From: Vibrio rhodolitus
GTDB taxonomy: Bacteria; Pseudomonadota; Gammaproteobacteria; Enterobacterales; Vibrionaceae
Direction: 5' to 3'
Length of the DNA stretch: 64,000 nt
Assembly (NCBI RefSeq): GCF_003350325.1
Contig: NZ_QLYZ01000001.1
Location: 1-64,000 of the forward strand
In this document: positions 25,536 through 34,858 of the stretch, one piece after another
How the letters are laid out: every line of letters begins with the position of its first letter
Position numbering within the stretch: position 1 is the first letter of the stretch
Notes under the pieces: generated by a model
Seen by the model: the letters and a program-made list of their open reading frames with translations, nothing else
Databases searched by the model: none
Told to the model about the DNA's origin: nothing
Made by a program: the position numbers and the translations under genes

Positions 25536-26021
25536 ATGAAAAAGACACTACTCGCTTTAGCCCTAATTGGTGCATCTGCGACAGCTTCAGCTGATTCTTG
25601 GATCTACGGTGGTGCAAACGTAGGTCAATCAGATTTTGGTAGCGAAGACGCTACTTCTTACGGGGTGCATGTTGGTACAGGTATTCTGCCGCTTATCGGT
25701 CTTGAAGCGGGTTACCAAAACCACGGTGAATTCGATATCGCTGGTACCAGTGCGAAGGTTGAAGCTGATTCAGTTTATTTTGCGGTTAAGCCAAGTATCG
25801 ACCTTGGTCCACTGCACGTATACGCAAAAGGCGGTCTGCACAAGTGGGATATGAGTGGTCCTGCTGGTTACAATAACGATGACGTTGATATTATGTACGG
25901 TGTTGGCGCTGAGTACTTCCTATTAGGTCCAGTTTCAGTCGGCGCAAGCTACAGCGTATTTAACATGGACAAAGAAGATGTGAAGACACTATCGCTAAAC
26001 GCGACATTCCACTTCCTATAA
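25536..26021 (+). CDS. Small outer-membrane beta-barrel protein
   Basis: 161 residues with a Sec signal (MKKTLLALALIGASATASA, cleavage before DS). The mature chain alternates in eight short strands (WIYGGANVGQSDFG, GLEAGYQNHGEF, LHVYAKGGLHKWDM, VGASYSVFNMD) and ends NATFHFL with aromatic residues, as in the OmpA-barrel/Ail-type porin-like superfamily. The spacer between signal and barrel is absent. The role is unknown. A strong Shine-Dalgarno (AGAAGG) and a strong terminator suggest a single-gene, well-expressed unit. Confidence 0.87.
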   Translation: MKKTLLALALIGASATASADSWIYGGANVGQSDFGSEDATSYGVHVGTGILPLIGLEAGYQNHGEFDIAGTSAKVEADSVYFAVKPSIDLGPLHVYAKGGLHKWDMSGPAGYNNDDVDIMYGVGAEYFLLGPVSVGASYSVFNMDKEDVKTLSLNATFHFL

Positions 26022-26041
26022 GTCTCTGAATATTATCGATT

Positions 26042-26068
26042 AGCCCGACCATGTGTCGGGCTTTTTTG
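26042..26068 (+). terminator. Rho-independent terminator
   Basis: Eight-base stem AGCCCGAC / GTCGGGCT, loop CATGT, then TTTTTT after the beta-barrel gene. Confidence 0.92.
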
Positions 26069-26174
26069 TTGCACAATATTGTGCGACTTTCACCCAAAAG
26101 ATCTGTTACTTCACTGTCTTTATCGCAATTGGGTGCTAACCTTTGGCGCTTAGTTTTTCCAAGGAGTGAATAAA

Positions 26175-26723
26175 GTGAGGTATGGAGGCTTTTGGCGCCG
26201 TTTCGCTGCAAGTTTGATTGATAGCCTAATTGTATTGCCGATCACCATGGCGGTGGTTTATGCGCAGGGCTTTTCGCAACAACTAGGGATATTACTTGCC
26301 ATACCTGCTGCAATGGTGTTTGCCGTATATTGTATTCTGGCCCATTGGTGGTTTGGTGCCACACTCGGTAAGCGCTTAATGAAGCTTAAGGTGGTGACAG
26401 AATACGCGGAACGTTCGATAAACTTTAGTCATTCATTGTTGCGCGGATTGGTGTATGTGCTGTACGCACTGGCGATGGGGTATCTACAAATACTGGCGTT
26501 TCAAGGCATCTCGGCAAGCGAGTATTTAGCGTTAGAATGGTATATGCGCGAAAGCTTAGTGGAAGAGAATATGCTCGATTGGCATCAAAAAGTTCAAATT
26601 ATTGCTTTGGTTTGGTTTGCCATTTCGACACTGTGCCTAATCGTGACGGGTAAAAAGCGTGCGCTGCATGATTTTATTGGCGGAACGGTGGTGGTGAAAA
26701 CACGGAATTCCTATATGCTGTAG
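26175..26723 (+). CDS. RDD-family inner-membrane protein
   Basis: 182 residues. The RDD signature is here: RRFAASLIDSLIVLPITMAV at residues about 7-26, followed by three more membrane segments (about 32-55, 80-103, 142-160) and a closing RALHDFIGGTVVV. The function is unsettled; some RDD proteins are sodium/proton exchangers. The start GTG at 26175 is eight bases after AAGGAG; the GTG at 26166 overlaps that site. Confidence 0.85.
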   Translation: MRYGGFWRRFAASLIDSLIVLPITMAVVYAQGFSQQLGILLAIPAAMVFAVYCILAHWWFGATLGKRLMKLKVVTEYAERSINFSHSLLRGLVYVLYALAMGYLQILAFQGISASEYLALEWYMRESLVEENMLDWHQKVQIIALVWFAISTLCLIVTGKKRALHDFIGGTVVVKTRNSYML

Positions 26724-26767
26724 CTTTACTTGCTACGTCTTCGAAAATCCTTCATTCCAAGTTAGCG

Positions 26768-26798
26768 GCAAAGATAGACAACTTGCGCCTATCTTTGC
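26768..26798. terminator. Stem-loop between convergent RDD and sapF genes
   Basis: GCAAAGATAG / CTATCTTTGC, a perfect ten-base stem with an 11-base loop. Neither side has a clean T run, so strength as terminator is uncertain. Confidence 0.5.
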
Positions 26799-26816
26799 AT
26801 TTACCACGTCATTCGC

Positions 26817-27602
26817 TTATTTAAAGCTTGGCGCTTTATTGAAATGGCTTTCCACTAAGCGTTGAGTGATTGGGCTTTGCGGATCGCTCAGCACCTTATG
26901 AGTTTCACCCGCTTCTACCACTTCACCTTCATGCATCACCATGATCTTGTCAGTGATATGCTTGATAGTGCCGATATGCTGCGACACATAAACAAAGGAC
27001 ACGCCCATCTCTTCTTGCAACTCTAGAAACAAGTTGATGATTTGCGAGCGCATTGCCATATCTAAGCCGTTTAATGCTTCATCGGCAACAATCACCGAGG
27101 GTTGCAGTATTAGCGCACGAGCAAGGCAGACACGCTGCTTTTGACCTGTTGCCAACATTTGCGGATAAAAATAGGCATGCTCGGGTAACAGACCCACGCG
27201 CAGCAAGGTATCTTTTACGCGCTTAATACGCGCTTCTGGCGACATATTGGTGTTTCGCTTAAGCGGACCTTGCAAAATATTACCAATCTGAATTTTAGGG
27301 TTCAGGGAGGTATTAGGATCTTGGAAAATCATGCGGATCAGCTTACAACGCGTCGCATAATCTTTGTGCTCGAGTAAATCGCCATTAACGCGGATTTCGC
27401 CTGAAGTTGGCTCGACCATTCCAGCAAGCATACGTGCTAGAGTCGATTTACCTGAACCATTTTGTCCAATAAAGCCAATGGTTTGACCCGCTTCTAGGGT
27501 AAAGCTCACCGGTTGAACAGCAACGTGCTCTTTTTTCCGAAACAGACCAGGACGGCTGATAAATACCTTCGATAGGTCTGTAACTTCTAATAATGCACTC
27601 AT
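26817..27602 (-). CDS. sapF: Peptide ABC transporter ATPase SapF
   Basis: 261 residues from ATG 27602, which overlaps the sapD stop (ATGA). Walker A is GQNGSGKST, the signature is [14 protein letters not shown] (degenerate ABC signature), Walker B is [10 protein letters not shown]. With SapD it powers the SapBC permease of the Dpp/Opp family; in enterobacteria the Sap system contributes to antimicrobial-peptide resistance and SapD to potassium uptake. Last gene of sapABCDF. Confidence 0.93.
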   Translation of the reverse strand: MSALLEVTDLSKVFISRPGLFRKKEHVAVQPVSFTLEAGQTIGFIGQNGSGKSTLARMLAGMVEPTSGEIRVNGDLLEHKDYATRCKLIRMIFQDPNTSLNPKIQIGNILQGPLKRNTNMSPEARIKRVKDTLLRVGLLPEHAYFYPQMLATGQKQRVCLARALILQPSVIVADEALNGLDMAMRSQIINLFLELQEEMGVSFVYVSQHIGTIKHITDKIMVMHEGEVVEAGETHKVLSDPQSPITQRLVESHFNKAPSFK

Positions 27603-28594
27603 CCTTTCTTCTCCGTATTCAATGGGAAGTGGCAAGCGTACTTATGGTTTTTAATTCTTTGTGGCATTGGTATTTCCACGCATTGACGTTGTGCGTATGG
27701 GCAGCGAGGACCAAGGCGGCAACCAATTGGTAGATGCTGGAGTGGGGGAATACTGCCCGGTAGTGATTGCAGCTTCTCTTTATGTGGAATCCACTCGGAG
27801 AAATCTGGCATCGCTTTCAGTAGTGCCGCTGTATAGGGGTGCTTCGGCTTAGCAAGAATTTTATCGGTATCTGCTGATTCTACGGATTGTCCGCAATACA
27901 TAACCGTGATTCGACCTGCCCATTGAGTGATGGTGGTTAAGTCATGCCCGATCAGCAAGATGCTGGTATTGTGCAACTGATTCATGCGGCTAAGTAGACG
28001 TAAAATCTGTGACTGAGTGATTGGGTCAAGATCGTTAGTCGGTTCATCGGCAATCAACAGTTTTGGCTTAGCGGCAATCGCCATGGCAATCATCACTTTT
28101 TGACACTCACCATCGGTCAGTTCATAAGGATAACTGCTCATAATTTGACGGTGGTTTTTAATGCCAACTTTATGCAGCAAAGCAACAGCTTGCTTACGGC
28201 GCCATTGAAAACGCTGCCACCATTTTCCTTCAAATGAACGAGAAGGGATGGACTCGATCAACTGTTTACCCACTTCTTCCGATGGGTCTAAACAGGTTGA
28301 AGGCTCTTGGAAAATCATGGCGATATCACGCGCGATAACGCGGCGTCGCTCGCGAGGCGTTAACTGAAGCAAATCGATGTTGCCAAGTCGCATCCGGTCA
28401 GCCGTAACGGTCCAGTTATCTTTACAAACCCCAACAATCGCTTTGGCCACTAAGCTCTTACCTGAGCCTGATTCGCCTACTAAACCGCGAATTTCACCTT
28501 CATTTAGCGTCATGCTCATACGATCGACCGCTTTTACGCGACCTTGTGGCGTTTCAATTTCGATCGTCAGGTGTCGAATATCAAGTAACGGCAT
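27599..28594 (-). CDS. sapD: Peptide ABC transporter ATPase SapD
   Basis: 331 residues. Walker A is GESGSGKS, Walker [14 protein letters not shown]-loop LLIGHDL; the C-terminal segment carries the Opp/Dpp-type Cys pattern [14 protein letters not shown] seen in this ATPase branch and often linked to an iron-sulfur or structural site. The start overlaps the sapC stop by one base (TAATG). Confidence 0.94.
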   Translation of the reverse strand: MPLLDIRHLTIEIETPQGRVKAVDRMSMTLNEGEIRGLVGESGSGKSLVAKAIVGVCKDNWTVTADRMRLGNIDLLQLTPRERRRVIARDIAMIFQEPSTCLDPSEEVGKQLIESIPSRSFEGKWWQRFQWRRKQAVALLHKVGIKNHRQIMSSYPYELTDGECQKVMIAMAIAAKPKLLIADEPTNDLDPITQSQILRLLSRMNQLHNTSILLIGHDLTTITQWAGRITVMYCGQSVESADTDKILAKPKHPYTAALLKAMPDFSEWIPHKEKLQSLPGSIPPLQHLPIGCRLGPRCPYAQRQCVEIPMPQRIKNHKYACHFPLNTEKKG

Positions 28595-29481
28595 TATTCT
28601 ACCCCGGCATTTAGAGCTTGGCGTACGCCTTCGCCCACTAAGTTAACCACAACAACGGTAAACATGATCGCTAGCCCCGGCAGTGTTACTGTCCAAGGTG
28701 CCAAATAAATCAGTTCTACAGAATCACCTAAGATAGCACCCCATTCAGCGCTTGGTGCTTGCGCGCCTAAGCCAAGAAAGCCCAGCGCGGTGATGTCTAA
28801 AATGGCAATCGAGAGTGCCAAGGTAAACTCAGAGGCAAATACGACTAACACGTTTGGCAAAATCGAGTTCCACAGCAGATAGAAGTTGTTAGCACCATCT
28901 AGGCGCGCTGCCATAACGTAGTCTTTTTCAACTTCAGTGTGAACGGCGATATAAATCGAGCGAATAAAGCGCGGGATCAAGGCAATACAAATTGCCAGCA
29001 GTACGTTGAACTCACCAAAGCCGAGAAAAGCAACAAAGATGATCGCCAGCAGTAGGGAAGGGATCGACATTACAGTATCAAGTAAGTGGTTTAAGGTACT
29101 TGATACTAGTCCTTTGGTCATGCCTGCCAGCGTGCCGATAAGACAGCCAATCACCGCTGCAATCACAGTGATCAATATTGCCGCACCAAATGTCGGTTGA
29201 GAGCCAACAATCAAGCGTGAAAGAATATCGCGACCTAAGTCATCAGTTCCAAGAAAGTACTCGACAGTACCCGCCGGGCTCCATGATGGCGGCAGTAGTA
29301 GCTCGCCACTTTGTGCTTGTGGATCGTGTGGCGTTATCCAAGGTGCAATGATGGTCAGTAGGATGATAAAAATCAAACACCAAAGACCAAACATCGCTAG
29401 GCTGTTTGCGCGGAAACTACGCCAAAAGCGCTCGAACTGAGTAGGGATGCGCTCTTCTTGATAAACGTTATCGGTTAGCAT
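28594..29481 (-). CDS. sapC: Peptide ABC transporter permease SapC
   Basis: 295 residues of the DppC/OppC permease branch: an N-terminal membrane segment (about 28-50), the family loop DPQAQSG...[12 protein letters not shown], and five more membrane segments. The conserved EAA loop ([20 protein letters not shown]) docks on the SapDF ATPases. It overlaps sapB by 14 bases. Confidence 0.94.
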   Translation of the reverse strand: MLTDNVYQEERIPTQFERFWRSFRANSLAMFGLWCLIFIILLTIIAPWITPHDPQAQSGELLLPPSWSPAGTVEYFLGTDDLGRDILSRLIVGSQPTFGAAILITVIAAVIGCLIGTLAGMTKGLVSSTLNHLLDTVMSIPSLLLAIIFVAFLGFGEFNVLLAICIALIPRFIRSIYIAVHTEVEKDYVMAARLDGANNFYLLWNSILPNVLVVFASEFTLALSIAILDITALGFLGLGAQAPSAEWGAILGDSVELIYLAPWTVTLPGLAIMFTVVVVNLVGEGVRQALNAGVE

Positions 29482-30430
29482 ACCACTCTTTCCTTACTAG
29501 CGGGTTGATCATCGCACCAATCAAATCAGAGAGAATATTGGCAGTGAGAACCAAAGTTGCCACCACAATGACGCCCGCCTGAATTGAAACGTAATCTTGA
29601 TTGGATAGTGCGTCTAAAAGCCAACGACCAATACCAGGCCAGTTGAAAATTGACTCAGTCACGATGGTTAGAGTCAACATACTGGAAAGTTGTACACCGA
29701 TTTTCGGAATGATTGGCGGAATGGCATTACGCAATACGTGCTGGGTGACAATCTCATGGGTGGATAGACCTTTGATTCGCGCCGCGCGGATGTAGTTTTT
29801 ACTCATCACTTCAGACACGGATGCGCGCATCAAACCAATAACCTGTGTGGTTGGCGCCAGCGCCAAGACAAAACACGGTAAGATTAGGTGATCAATCACG
29901 CTTTGCAGCGCATGGGCGCGGTCTGGACCTTGGGTTAAAAACGCATCGATAAGAGCAAAGCCCGTCACATGATCAATTTGGTAAAGTAGGTCATATCGCC
30001 CAGCGACAGGAAAGACCTGATAGTGCAGGGAGAACACCATGATCATCAGCAGTGCAACCCAGAAAATTGGTGCCGAGTAACCCGACATTGAGGTAAATGA
30101 GATGATGGTATCGACCCACTTACCTTGCTTCATACCGGCAATAGTGCCTACCGGAATGCCGATGATAAGCGAGATTAAAAACGCAATAAGCCCAAGTTCT
30201 AATGTTGCCGGGAAGACGGTTTTGAGCTCGTCAATGATCGGCACGCCCGCTTTGTTGACGCCAAAGTTAAGGTGAGTTAGTTCGCCGATGTAACTGGTCC
30301 AGCCGCCCCAAAAGCTTTGCATTGCCCAGTGAGAGGTCGGGTCAAGGCGCAGCAGACTGTAGCCGACGATGGTTAAGATCAGCAAAGTGATAATAAATAA
30401 GTTCAGTCGTCGAACCGTGTAGAGAAACAT
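29468..30430 (-). CDS. sapB: Peptide ABC transporter permease SapB
   Basis: 320 residues of the DppB/OppB branch with six membrane segments. The EAA loop is AARIKGLSTHEIVTQHVLRN. The ATG follows the sapA stop with no gap, so translation is coupled. Confidence 0.94.
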   Translation of the reverse strand: MFLYTVRRLNLFIITLLILTIVGYSLLRLDPTSHWAMQSFWGGWTSYIGELTHLNFGVNKAGVPIIDELKTVFPATLELGLIAFLISLIIGIPVGTIAGMKQGKWVDTIISFTSMSGYSAPIFWVALLMIMVFSLHYQVFPVAGRYDLLYQIDHVTGFALIDAFLTQGPDRAHALQSVIDHLILPCFVLALAPTTQVIGLMRASVSEVMSKNYIRAARIKGLSTHEIVTQHVLRNAIPPIIPKIGVQLSSMLTLTIVTESIFNWPGIGRWLLDALSNQDYVSIQAGVIVVATLVLTANILSDLIGAMINPLVRKEWYANR

Positions 30431-32047
30431 TTAGCGAACCCTCTCTACTTGGTCGAATGGCTGAGCATTGAATGGGCTCATTTTAAAACCTACTAACGAA
30501 CTGTCGTGCGCTTGGAACTGCATCCCGTGGTTTAGTGGGATGACTGGAAACTCAGAATTGAGGATGTTCTGCGCTTGTTTGTATAAATTGATCCGGTAAC
30601 GCGGTGTTTCCACTTCTAAAGCCAAATCAAGCAAGAAGTCAAAATCAGGGTTACACCAACTGGAGATATTTAAGCCTGCTCGTTCTGAATCACACGAAAG
30701 CAGCGGGCGTAAAAAGTTATCCGGGTCGCCGGTATCTGCAATCCAGCCAGTCAAGTAAAGGTCCACTTTATCTTTACTGCCTGGAGCTAGACCACTAAAG
30801 CGATCATCAGTCAGCAAATTAAGTGTAATGCCGATATCTGCAAGATTGGCTTGGATAAGCTCTGCTGTTTTACGTGGGCTCGGATTATATGAGCGCGGTT
30901 CAAGTGGAACCAGCATATTCAGGGTTAAGCCTTGGCTAAAGCCAGCATCACGCAACAGGGCTATCGCGTAGTTTCTATCGTAGCGAACTTGGATACTGTC
31001 GCCATTATACGCCCAAGAGTTTTGTGGTAACACTGAAAAAGCTTGGCTACCAGTGCCGTAATAGACCGAATCGAGAATATTTTGGCGGTTAATCGCATGG
31101 TTTAACGCGCGGCGTACGCGAACATCACTCAGCGCAGGGTGAGAGGTGTTGACCGCAATATAGGAGATGTTCATCGCCGGTTTTGCGGTGAGGGTCAATT
31201 CATCGTGCGCTTTGATGGTTGGAATTTGACTTGAACGCGGTGAGGTCAGTACGTCACATTCATTGCGCAGTAGTTTCGCCAGTGTACCGGTACCGCGATG
31301 CGAGATGTCAAATACCACTTGGCGCATCTTAGCTTTACCTGCCCAATAATTATCGTGGCGCTTTAGACGCACTAAGTCGTTGACTTGATAATCATCTAGG
31401 TAGAAAGGTCCTGTGCCAACCGGATGGCTGTCCAAAGCGTTTAGCTCGTCGCTAATTTGCAATTGATCCGCGTATTCTTTGGAATGGATTACCGCATGGC
31501 TGGTGGCAATATTCGACAAGAAGGTATTGTCTGGCTTAGAAAGCGTAAACTTAACCGTATATTTATCGACTGCGCTGACGCTCACTAGCAAATTCTGAAA
31601 ATCAATACCGCTAAACCAAGGGTAGCCATTACCTACCAGATGAAATGGATGGTTCGGGTCAATAATGCGGCGAAAGCTAAACACCACGTCGTCGGCATTC
31701 AGAGGGCGCGAAGGCTTAAACCAATCTGTGGTTTGAAACTGAACGTCTTGCTTTAAAGTAAACTCATACTCAGTACCAGCAGCGTTGACCTGCCAACTTG
31801 TTGAAATACTAGGCTGTGGCTTGTAAGTGGTAGGATCGAGCGTTAGCAGCGTATCGAAAAGTTGCGAGCTTAACGTCTCAGACGTGATCCCGCTGTCGAC
31901 CAATTGCGGGTTAAAGGTTGCTGGTCCTGCTTGACCACAAAAAACAAACCCGTTTTGGCGTGCTTTCTCGTGACTGATTTCTTCACCACAACCGGTTAAA
32001 AAACTGGCAGCGAAGAAACTGATTGTCAATTGAATGAATGCTCTCAT
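30431..32047 (-). CDS. sapA: Periplasmic peptide-binding lipoprotein SapA
   Basis: 538 residues, an SBP_bac_5 solute-binding protein. The N-terminus ends in LTGC (Cys20), so it is a lipoprotein. Typical segments are TFNPQLVDSG, ADDVVFSFRRIID, VRRALNHAINRQNIL and LYLTGWIADTGDPDNFLRPLL. In other bacteria SapA binds antimicrobial peptides or haem and delivers them to SapBCDF. It is the first gene of the operon and lies 122 bases downstream of pspF on the same strand. Confidence 0.93.
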   Translation of the reverse strand: MRAFIQLTISFFAASFLTGCGEEISHEKARQNGFVFCGQAGPATFNPQLVDSGITSETLSSQLFDTLLTLDPTTYKPQPSISTSWQVNAAGTEYEFTLKQDVQFQTTDWFKPSRPLNADDVVFSFRRIIDPNHPFHLVGNGYPWFSGIDFQNLLVSVSAVDKYTVKFTLSKPDNTFLSNIATSHAVIHSKEYADQLQISDELNALDSHPVGTGPFYLDDYQVNDLVRLKRHDNYWAGKAKMRQVVFDISHRGTGTLAKLLRNECDVLTSPRSSQIPTIKAHDELTLTAKPAMNISYIAVNTSHPALSDVRVRRALNHAINRQNILDSVYYGTGSQAFSVLPQNSWAYNGDSIQVRYDRNYAIALLRDAGFSQGLTLNMLVPLEPRSYNPSPRKTAELIQANLADIGITLNLLTDDRFSGLAPGSKDKVDLYLTGWIADTGDPDNFLRPLLSCDSERAGLNISSWCNPDFDFLLDLALEVETPRYRINLYKQAQNILNSEFPVIPLNHGMQFQAHDSSLVGFKMSPFNAQPFDQVERVR

Positions 32048-32169
32048 AAGATTTAGCGTTTATAGCGCAATGGAACTCTTAATTATGCCTAACGGCAATA
32101 GCCTTGACTACTAATTGTTTGTCAAAGCTTGCTTGCCAAATGTATAGATAAATAGCCACAGTGTAAGGA

Positions 32170-33162
32170 TTATTTACTTTCCCGATTGATATCGTACTTT
32201 CTTACCATGCCTCGTAACTGGTGGTAACTTAATCCCAGCAACTCTGCAGCTTTACGCTGGTTAAATTTACTTTGTTGTAACGCAGCTTGTAACAGTTGTT
32301 TGTCTTGTTGCTCTTGCCACTCTTTATAATCGAGAGGAAATACCAGCTCATTTGAACGTTGTGCTTCAGTCGCTTCGGTAATCTGCTCCTTCGGTAGGGC
32401 GCGCGCAAATGGGTCAAACACCAATTCATCAATTGCATAATCGGTCTCGCCATGCTGATACACCGCACGCTCAACGACATTCTTTAACTCACGAACATTT
32501 CCGGGCCAAGGATAATCGAGCAAGCTTTGCTGCGCCTGTTGAGTAAAACCAACGAAATACTCAAAGCCTAACTCTCGGCACATCTTTATCGCGTAATATT
32601 CAGCTAAGAGCAAAATGTCTTCTTGTCGCTCTCGCAGTGGTGGCAGATGGATGACATCGAATGCCAGTCTATCGAGTAAATCAGCACGAAATGTGCCTTG
32701 CTGTGCCATTGACGGCAAATCTGCGTTAGTCGCGCAAACCAAACGGACATTCGCACTAAGTAAATCATGCCCACCAACCCGTTCATATTGACCATACTCG
32801 ATAACACGCAACAGTTTTTCTTGCACAAGCAGCGGAGCGGTTGCCAACTCATCTAAAAATAGCGTGCCATTTTCGGCGCGCTCAAAGCGACCTTTATGGC
32901 GCCCTTTTGAGCCAGTGAACGAGCCCGATTCATGACCAAACAACTCTGAATCAATCAAACCTTCGCTCAAGGTCGAACAATTGAGTGTAATAAGCGGTTG
33001 ATCCCAGCGCTTTGACAGATAGTGAAGTCGCTGTGCAATCAACTCCTTACCGGTACCGCGTTCACCAATTATTAGTATAGGTCGTTCAATGCTCGCCAGC
33101 TTAGATACTTTGTCGAGTACTGCGAGAAAAGCAGGCGATTCGCCAATCAAGTTTTGCTTCAT
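32170..33162 (-). CDS. pspF: Phage-shock activator PspF (sigma-54 enhancer-binding protein)
   Basis: 330 residues with no regulatory domain before the AAA+ core. Walker A is GERGTGKE (33-40), Walker B is FLDELATAP, arginine-finger region is RADLLDRLAFDV, and a Fis-type helix-turn-helix ends the protein (NQRKAAELLGLSYHQLRG). The sigma-54 contact loop reads GSFTGS (80-85), whereas the usual form is GAFTGA. PspF activates pspA-C and is inhibited by PspA. It is divergent from pspA with a sigma-54 promoter between them. Confidence 0.95.
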   Translation of the reverse strand: MKQNLIGESPAFLAVLDKVSKLASIERPILIIGERGTGKELIAQRLHYLSKRWDQPLITLNCSTLSEGLIDSELFGHESGSFTGSKGRHKGRFERAENGTLFLDELATAPLLVQEKLLRVIEYGQYERVGGHDLLSANVRLVCATNADLPSMAQQGTFRADLLDRLAFDVIHLPPLRERQEDILLLAEYYAIKMCRELGFEYFVGFTQQAQQSLLDYPWPGNVRELKNVVERAVYQHGETDYAIDELVFDPFARALPKEQITEATEAQRSNELVFPLDYKEWQEQQDKQLLQAALQQSKFNQRKAAELLGLSYHQLRGMVRKYDINRESK

Positions 33163-33180
33163 GGTCGGTTTAGCTTATCG

Positions 33181-33217
33181 AGTTGGTAAATTTAACCTAT
33201 AGTTGGTCAAATTCGTC
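33181..33217 (+). promoter_or_regulatory. Candidate PspF upstream activating sites (two direct repeats)
   Basis: AGTTGGTAAATTT (33181-33193) and AGTTGGTCAAATT (33201-33213) are near-identical repeats 20 bases apart, about 65-100 bases upstream of the -24 element. The position fits PspF enhancer sites in E. coli, so these are likely the PspF-binding sites. The sequence similarity to known sites was not checked. Confidence 0.5.
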
Positions 33218-33281
33218 ATTCATACAAGGGTTTATTGCGGTGTTTTTAGTTATCTTATTGAAAAATAAAAGGTTATAAAGT

Positions 33282-33297
33282 TGGCACAAGACTTGAT
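33282..33297 (+). promoter_or_regulatory. Sigma-54 promoter of pspABC
   Basis: TGGCAC (33282-33287), five bases, TTGAT (33293-33297), with GG and the -12 G spaced as in the consensus TGGCAC-N5-TTGCA; the last C of GC is A here. It lies 50 bases before the pspA start, and PspF is encoded divergently. Confidence 0.8.
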
Positions 33298-33346
33298 TAT
33301 ATAACTCTGTCCACACTCAAATAGATGAAATGTAAAGGAGTCGTCC

Positions 33347-34015
33347 ATGGGTATTTTTTCTCGTTTTGCCGATATCGTGAATTCAAACATTAGTGCCTTG
33401 CTGGATAAAGCAGAAGATCCAGAAAAAATGATCCGCTTGATTATCCAAGAGATGGAAGACACTTTGGTTGAAGTGCGTACCAATTCGGCAAAAGCTATTG
33501 CTGACAAAAAAGAGTTGGCGCGTAAAGTGGAAGCGATTGAAGAGCAAGTTGCCGAGTGGCAGCAAAAAGCTACATTAGCATTGACCAAAGAGCGTGAAGA
33601 TTTAGCGCGTGCGGCATTGATTGAAAAGCAGAAGCTACAAGATGTGTTAAAAGGTCTGCACACTGAGCAAACATTGGTTGAAGAAACCATTGATAAGCTA
33701 ACGGGTGAGATCGGTAAACTAGAGAGCAAGATTACCGAAACGCGTGCCAAGCAACAGGCATTAGCGATCCGTAGCCAAACCGCGTCAAACCGTCGTGATG
33801 TTCAACGTCATCTGCATACTGCACGTACTAGTGAAGCGATGGCGAAATTTGACCAATACTCGCGTAAGATAGATGAACTTGAAGCGGAAGCGGATCTTTA
33901 TGCAAAAACAGGTCAAGGCAAGTCACTGGATCAAGAATTTGCAGAGCTTCAAGCACAAGATGAAATTGAGCAAGAGTTAGCGAAACTTAAGCAGCAGATG
34001 GAAGAAAAGAAATAG
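33347..34015 (+). CDS. pspA: Phage shock protein A
   Basis: 222 residues, almost entirely helical coiled coil, of the PspA/IM30 (ESCRT-III-like) family. It begins MGIFSRFADIVNSNISALLDK, the amphipathic membrane-binding helix, and contains AEDPEKMIRLIIQEMEDTLVEVR. It binds stressed inner membrane and also inhibits PspF. AAGGAG lies seven bases before the ATG. It is the first gene of pspABC. Confidence 0.97.
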   Translation: MGIFSRFADIVNSNISALLDKAEDPEKMIRLIIQEMEDTLVEVRTNSAKAIADKKELARKVEAIEEQVAEWQQKATLALTKEREDLARAALIEKQKLQDVLKGLHTEQTLVEETIDKLTGEIGKLESKITETRAKQQALAIRSQTASNRRDVQRHLHTARTSEAMAKFDQYSRKIDELEAEADLYAKTGQGKSLDQEFAELQAQDEIEQELAKLKQQMEEKK

Positions 34016-34044
34016 TTGCGCTTTTCCCGCTCAATGCATCTTAA

Positions 34045-34067
34045 TAGGCAGACCAATGTCTGCCTTA
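34045..34067 (+). terminator. Attenuator-like stem-loop between pspA and pspB
   Basis: AGGCAGAC / GTCTGCCT, eight pairs, loop CAAT, followed by a weak TTATAT. It could reduce pspBC expression relative to pspA. Confidence 0.5.
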
Positions 34068-34091
34068 TATCGATTAATTTAGGAGTTACTT

Positions 34092-34325
34092 ATGTCTTCG
34101 TTTTGGATTGCAGGACCACTGATCGTCTTCCTGATTTTTGTGGCTCCACTTTGGTTAATTCTTCATTACCGCAGCAAACGTAAAACCAGCGGTGGTTTGT
34201 CTCAAGAAGATTTTCAGCGCTTAGAAGCGTTGTCACAACGTGCAGAGTCAATGCAAAAACGTGTTGATACGTTAGAACGCATTCTTGATGCAGAGTCACC
34301 AACTTGGAGGCGCAATTATGAGTAG
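34092..34325 (+). CDS. pspB: Phage shock protein B
   Basis: 77 residues: one membrane helix (about 5-25) and a cytoplasmic leucine-zipper-like helix (EDFQRLEALSQRAESMQKRV). PspB and PspC sense membrane stress and release PspF from PspA. It overlaps pspC by eight bases. Confidence 0.94.
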   Translation: MSSFWIAGPLIVFLIFVAPLWLILHYRSKRKTSGGLSQEDFQRLEALSQRAESMQKRVDTLERILDAESPTWRRNYE

Positions 34326-34704
34326 AGAGCTTTATCGCGACCCGATTAATGGTAAGTTAAGCGGCGTTTGTGCTGGTTTAGCTAACTACATTGGCGCTGA
34401 GGTTTGGCTAGTGCGAATCTTAGTGATTTCTGCCGCACTACTTGGCGGTTCATTTTTGGTCTTGCTCGCCTACGTGGCGCTAACCTTGATGCTCGAAAAG
34501 CAGCCTGCAAATTATGGTGAAAGCATTAAAGCGCATCAAGAACACACGCTAAAAAGTAAGCCTTGGCAAGCGGGACAATCTCCCGAGCAGCTTCTCAACA
34601 CGCTTGATAAAGATTTTGCCCAACTTGAAGGCAAAGTGCGTCGTATGGAAGCGTATGTCACTTCAGATACATTTAAAGTTCAACGTGAGTTCAGCAAACT
34701 TTAA
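34318..34704 (+). CDS. pspC: Phage shock protein C
   Basis: 128 residues from ATG 34318, with TTGGAGG seven bases upstream; the longer TTG frame starts inside pspB. The PspC domain LYRDPINGKLSGVCAGLANYIG precedes a membrane segment (about 35-62), and a helical tail follows. It is the inner-membrane stress sensor partner of PspB. Confidence 0.94.
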   Translation: MSRELYRDPINGKLSGVCAGLANYIGAEVWLVRILVISAALLGGSFLVLLAYVALTLMLEKQPANYGESIKAHQEHTLKSKPWQAGQSPEQLLNTLDKDFAQLEGKVRRMEAYVTSDTFKVQREFSKL

Positions 34705-34725
34705 TCATCTTGCTATCGAGTCGAA

Positions 34726-34746
34726 GAGAGGTTGTTACGACCTCTC
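34726..34746 (+). terminator. Possible weak terminator after pspC
   Basis: GAGAGGT and ACCTCTC form a seven-pair stem 22 bases past the pspC stop. The T-rich run after it is interrupted (CTTTCATTTT), so read-through to the adaptor gene at 34859 is possible. Confidence 0.35.
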
Positions 34747-34858
34747 AAGCCTTTCATTTTATTAACGAATACAAGCACGCAAAGTGGCAGAGTAGAGTTC
34801 GGTCATCTATCTTTTGTTAAAGGCGCTTAAGCCAAGCAAAGCAAATGGATGATTGATT

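Noticed and set aside
33250..33750. 166-codon minus-strand frame over pspA
   Set aside because: Antisense to pspA, with a Ser/Cys-rich composition typical of shadow frames.
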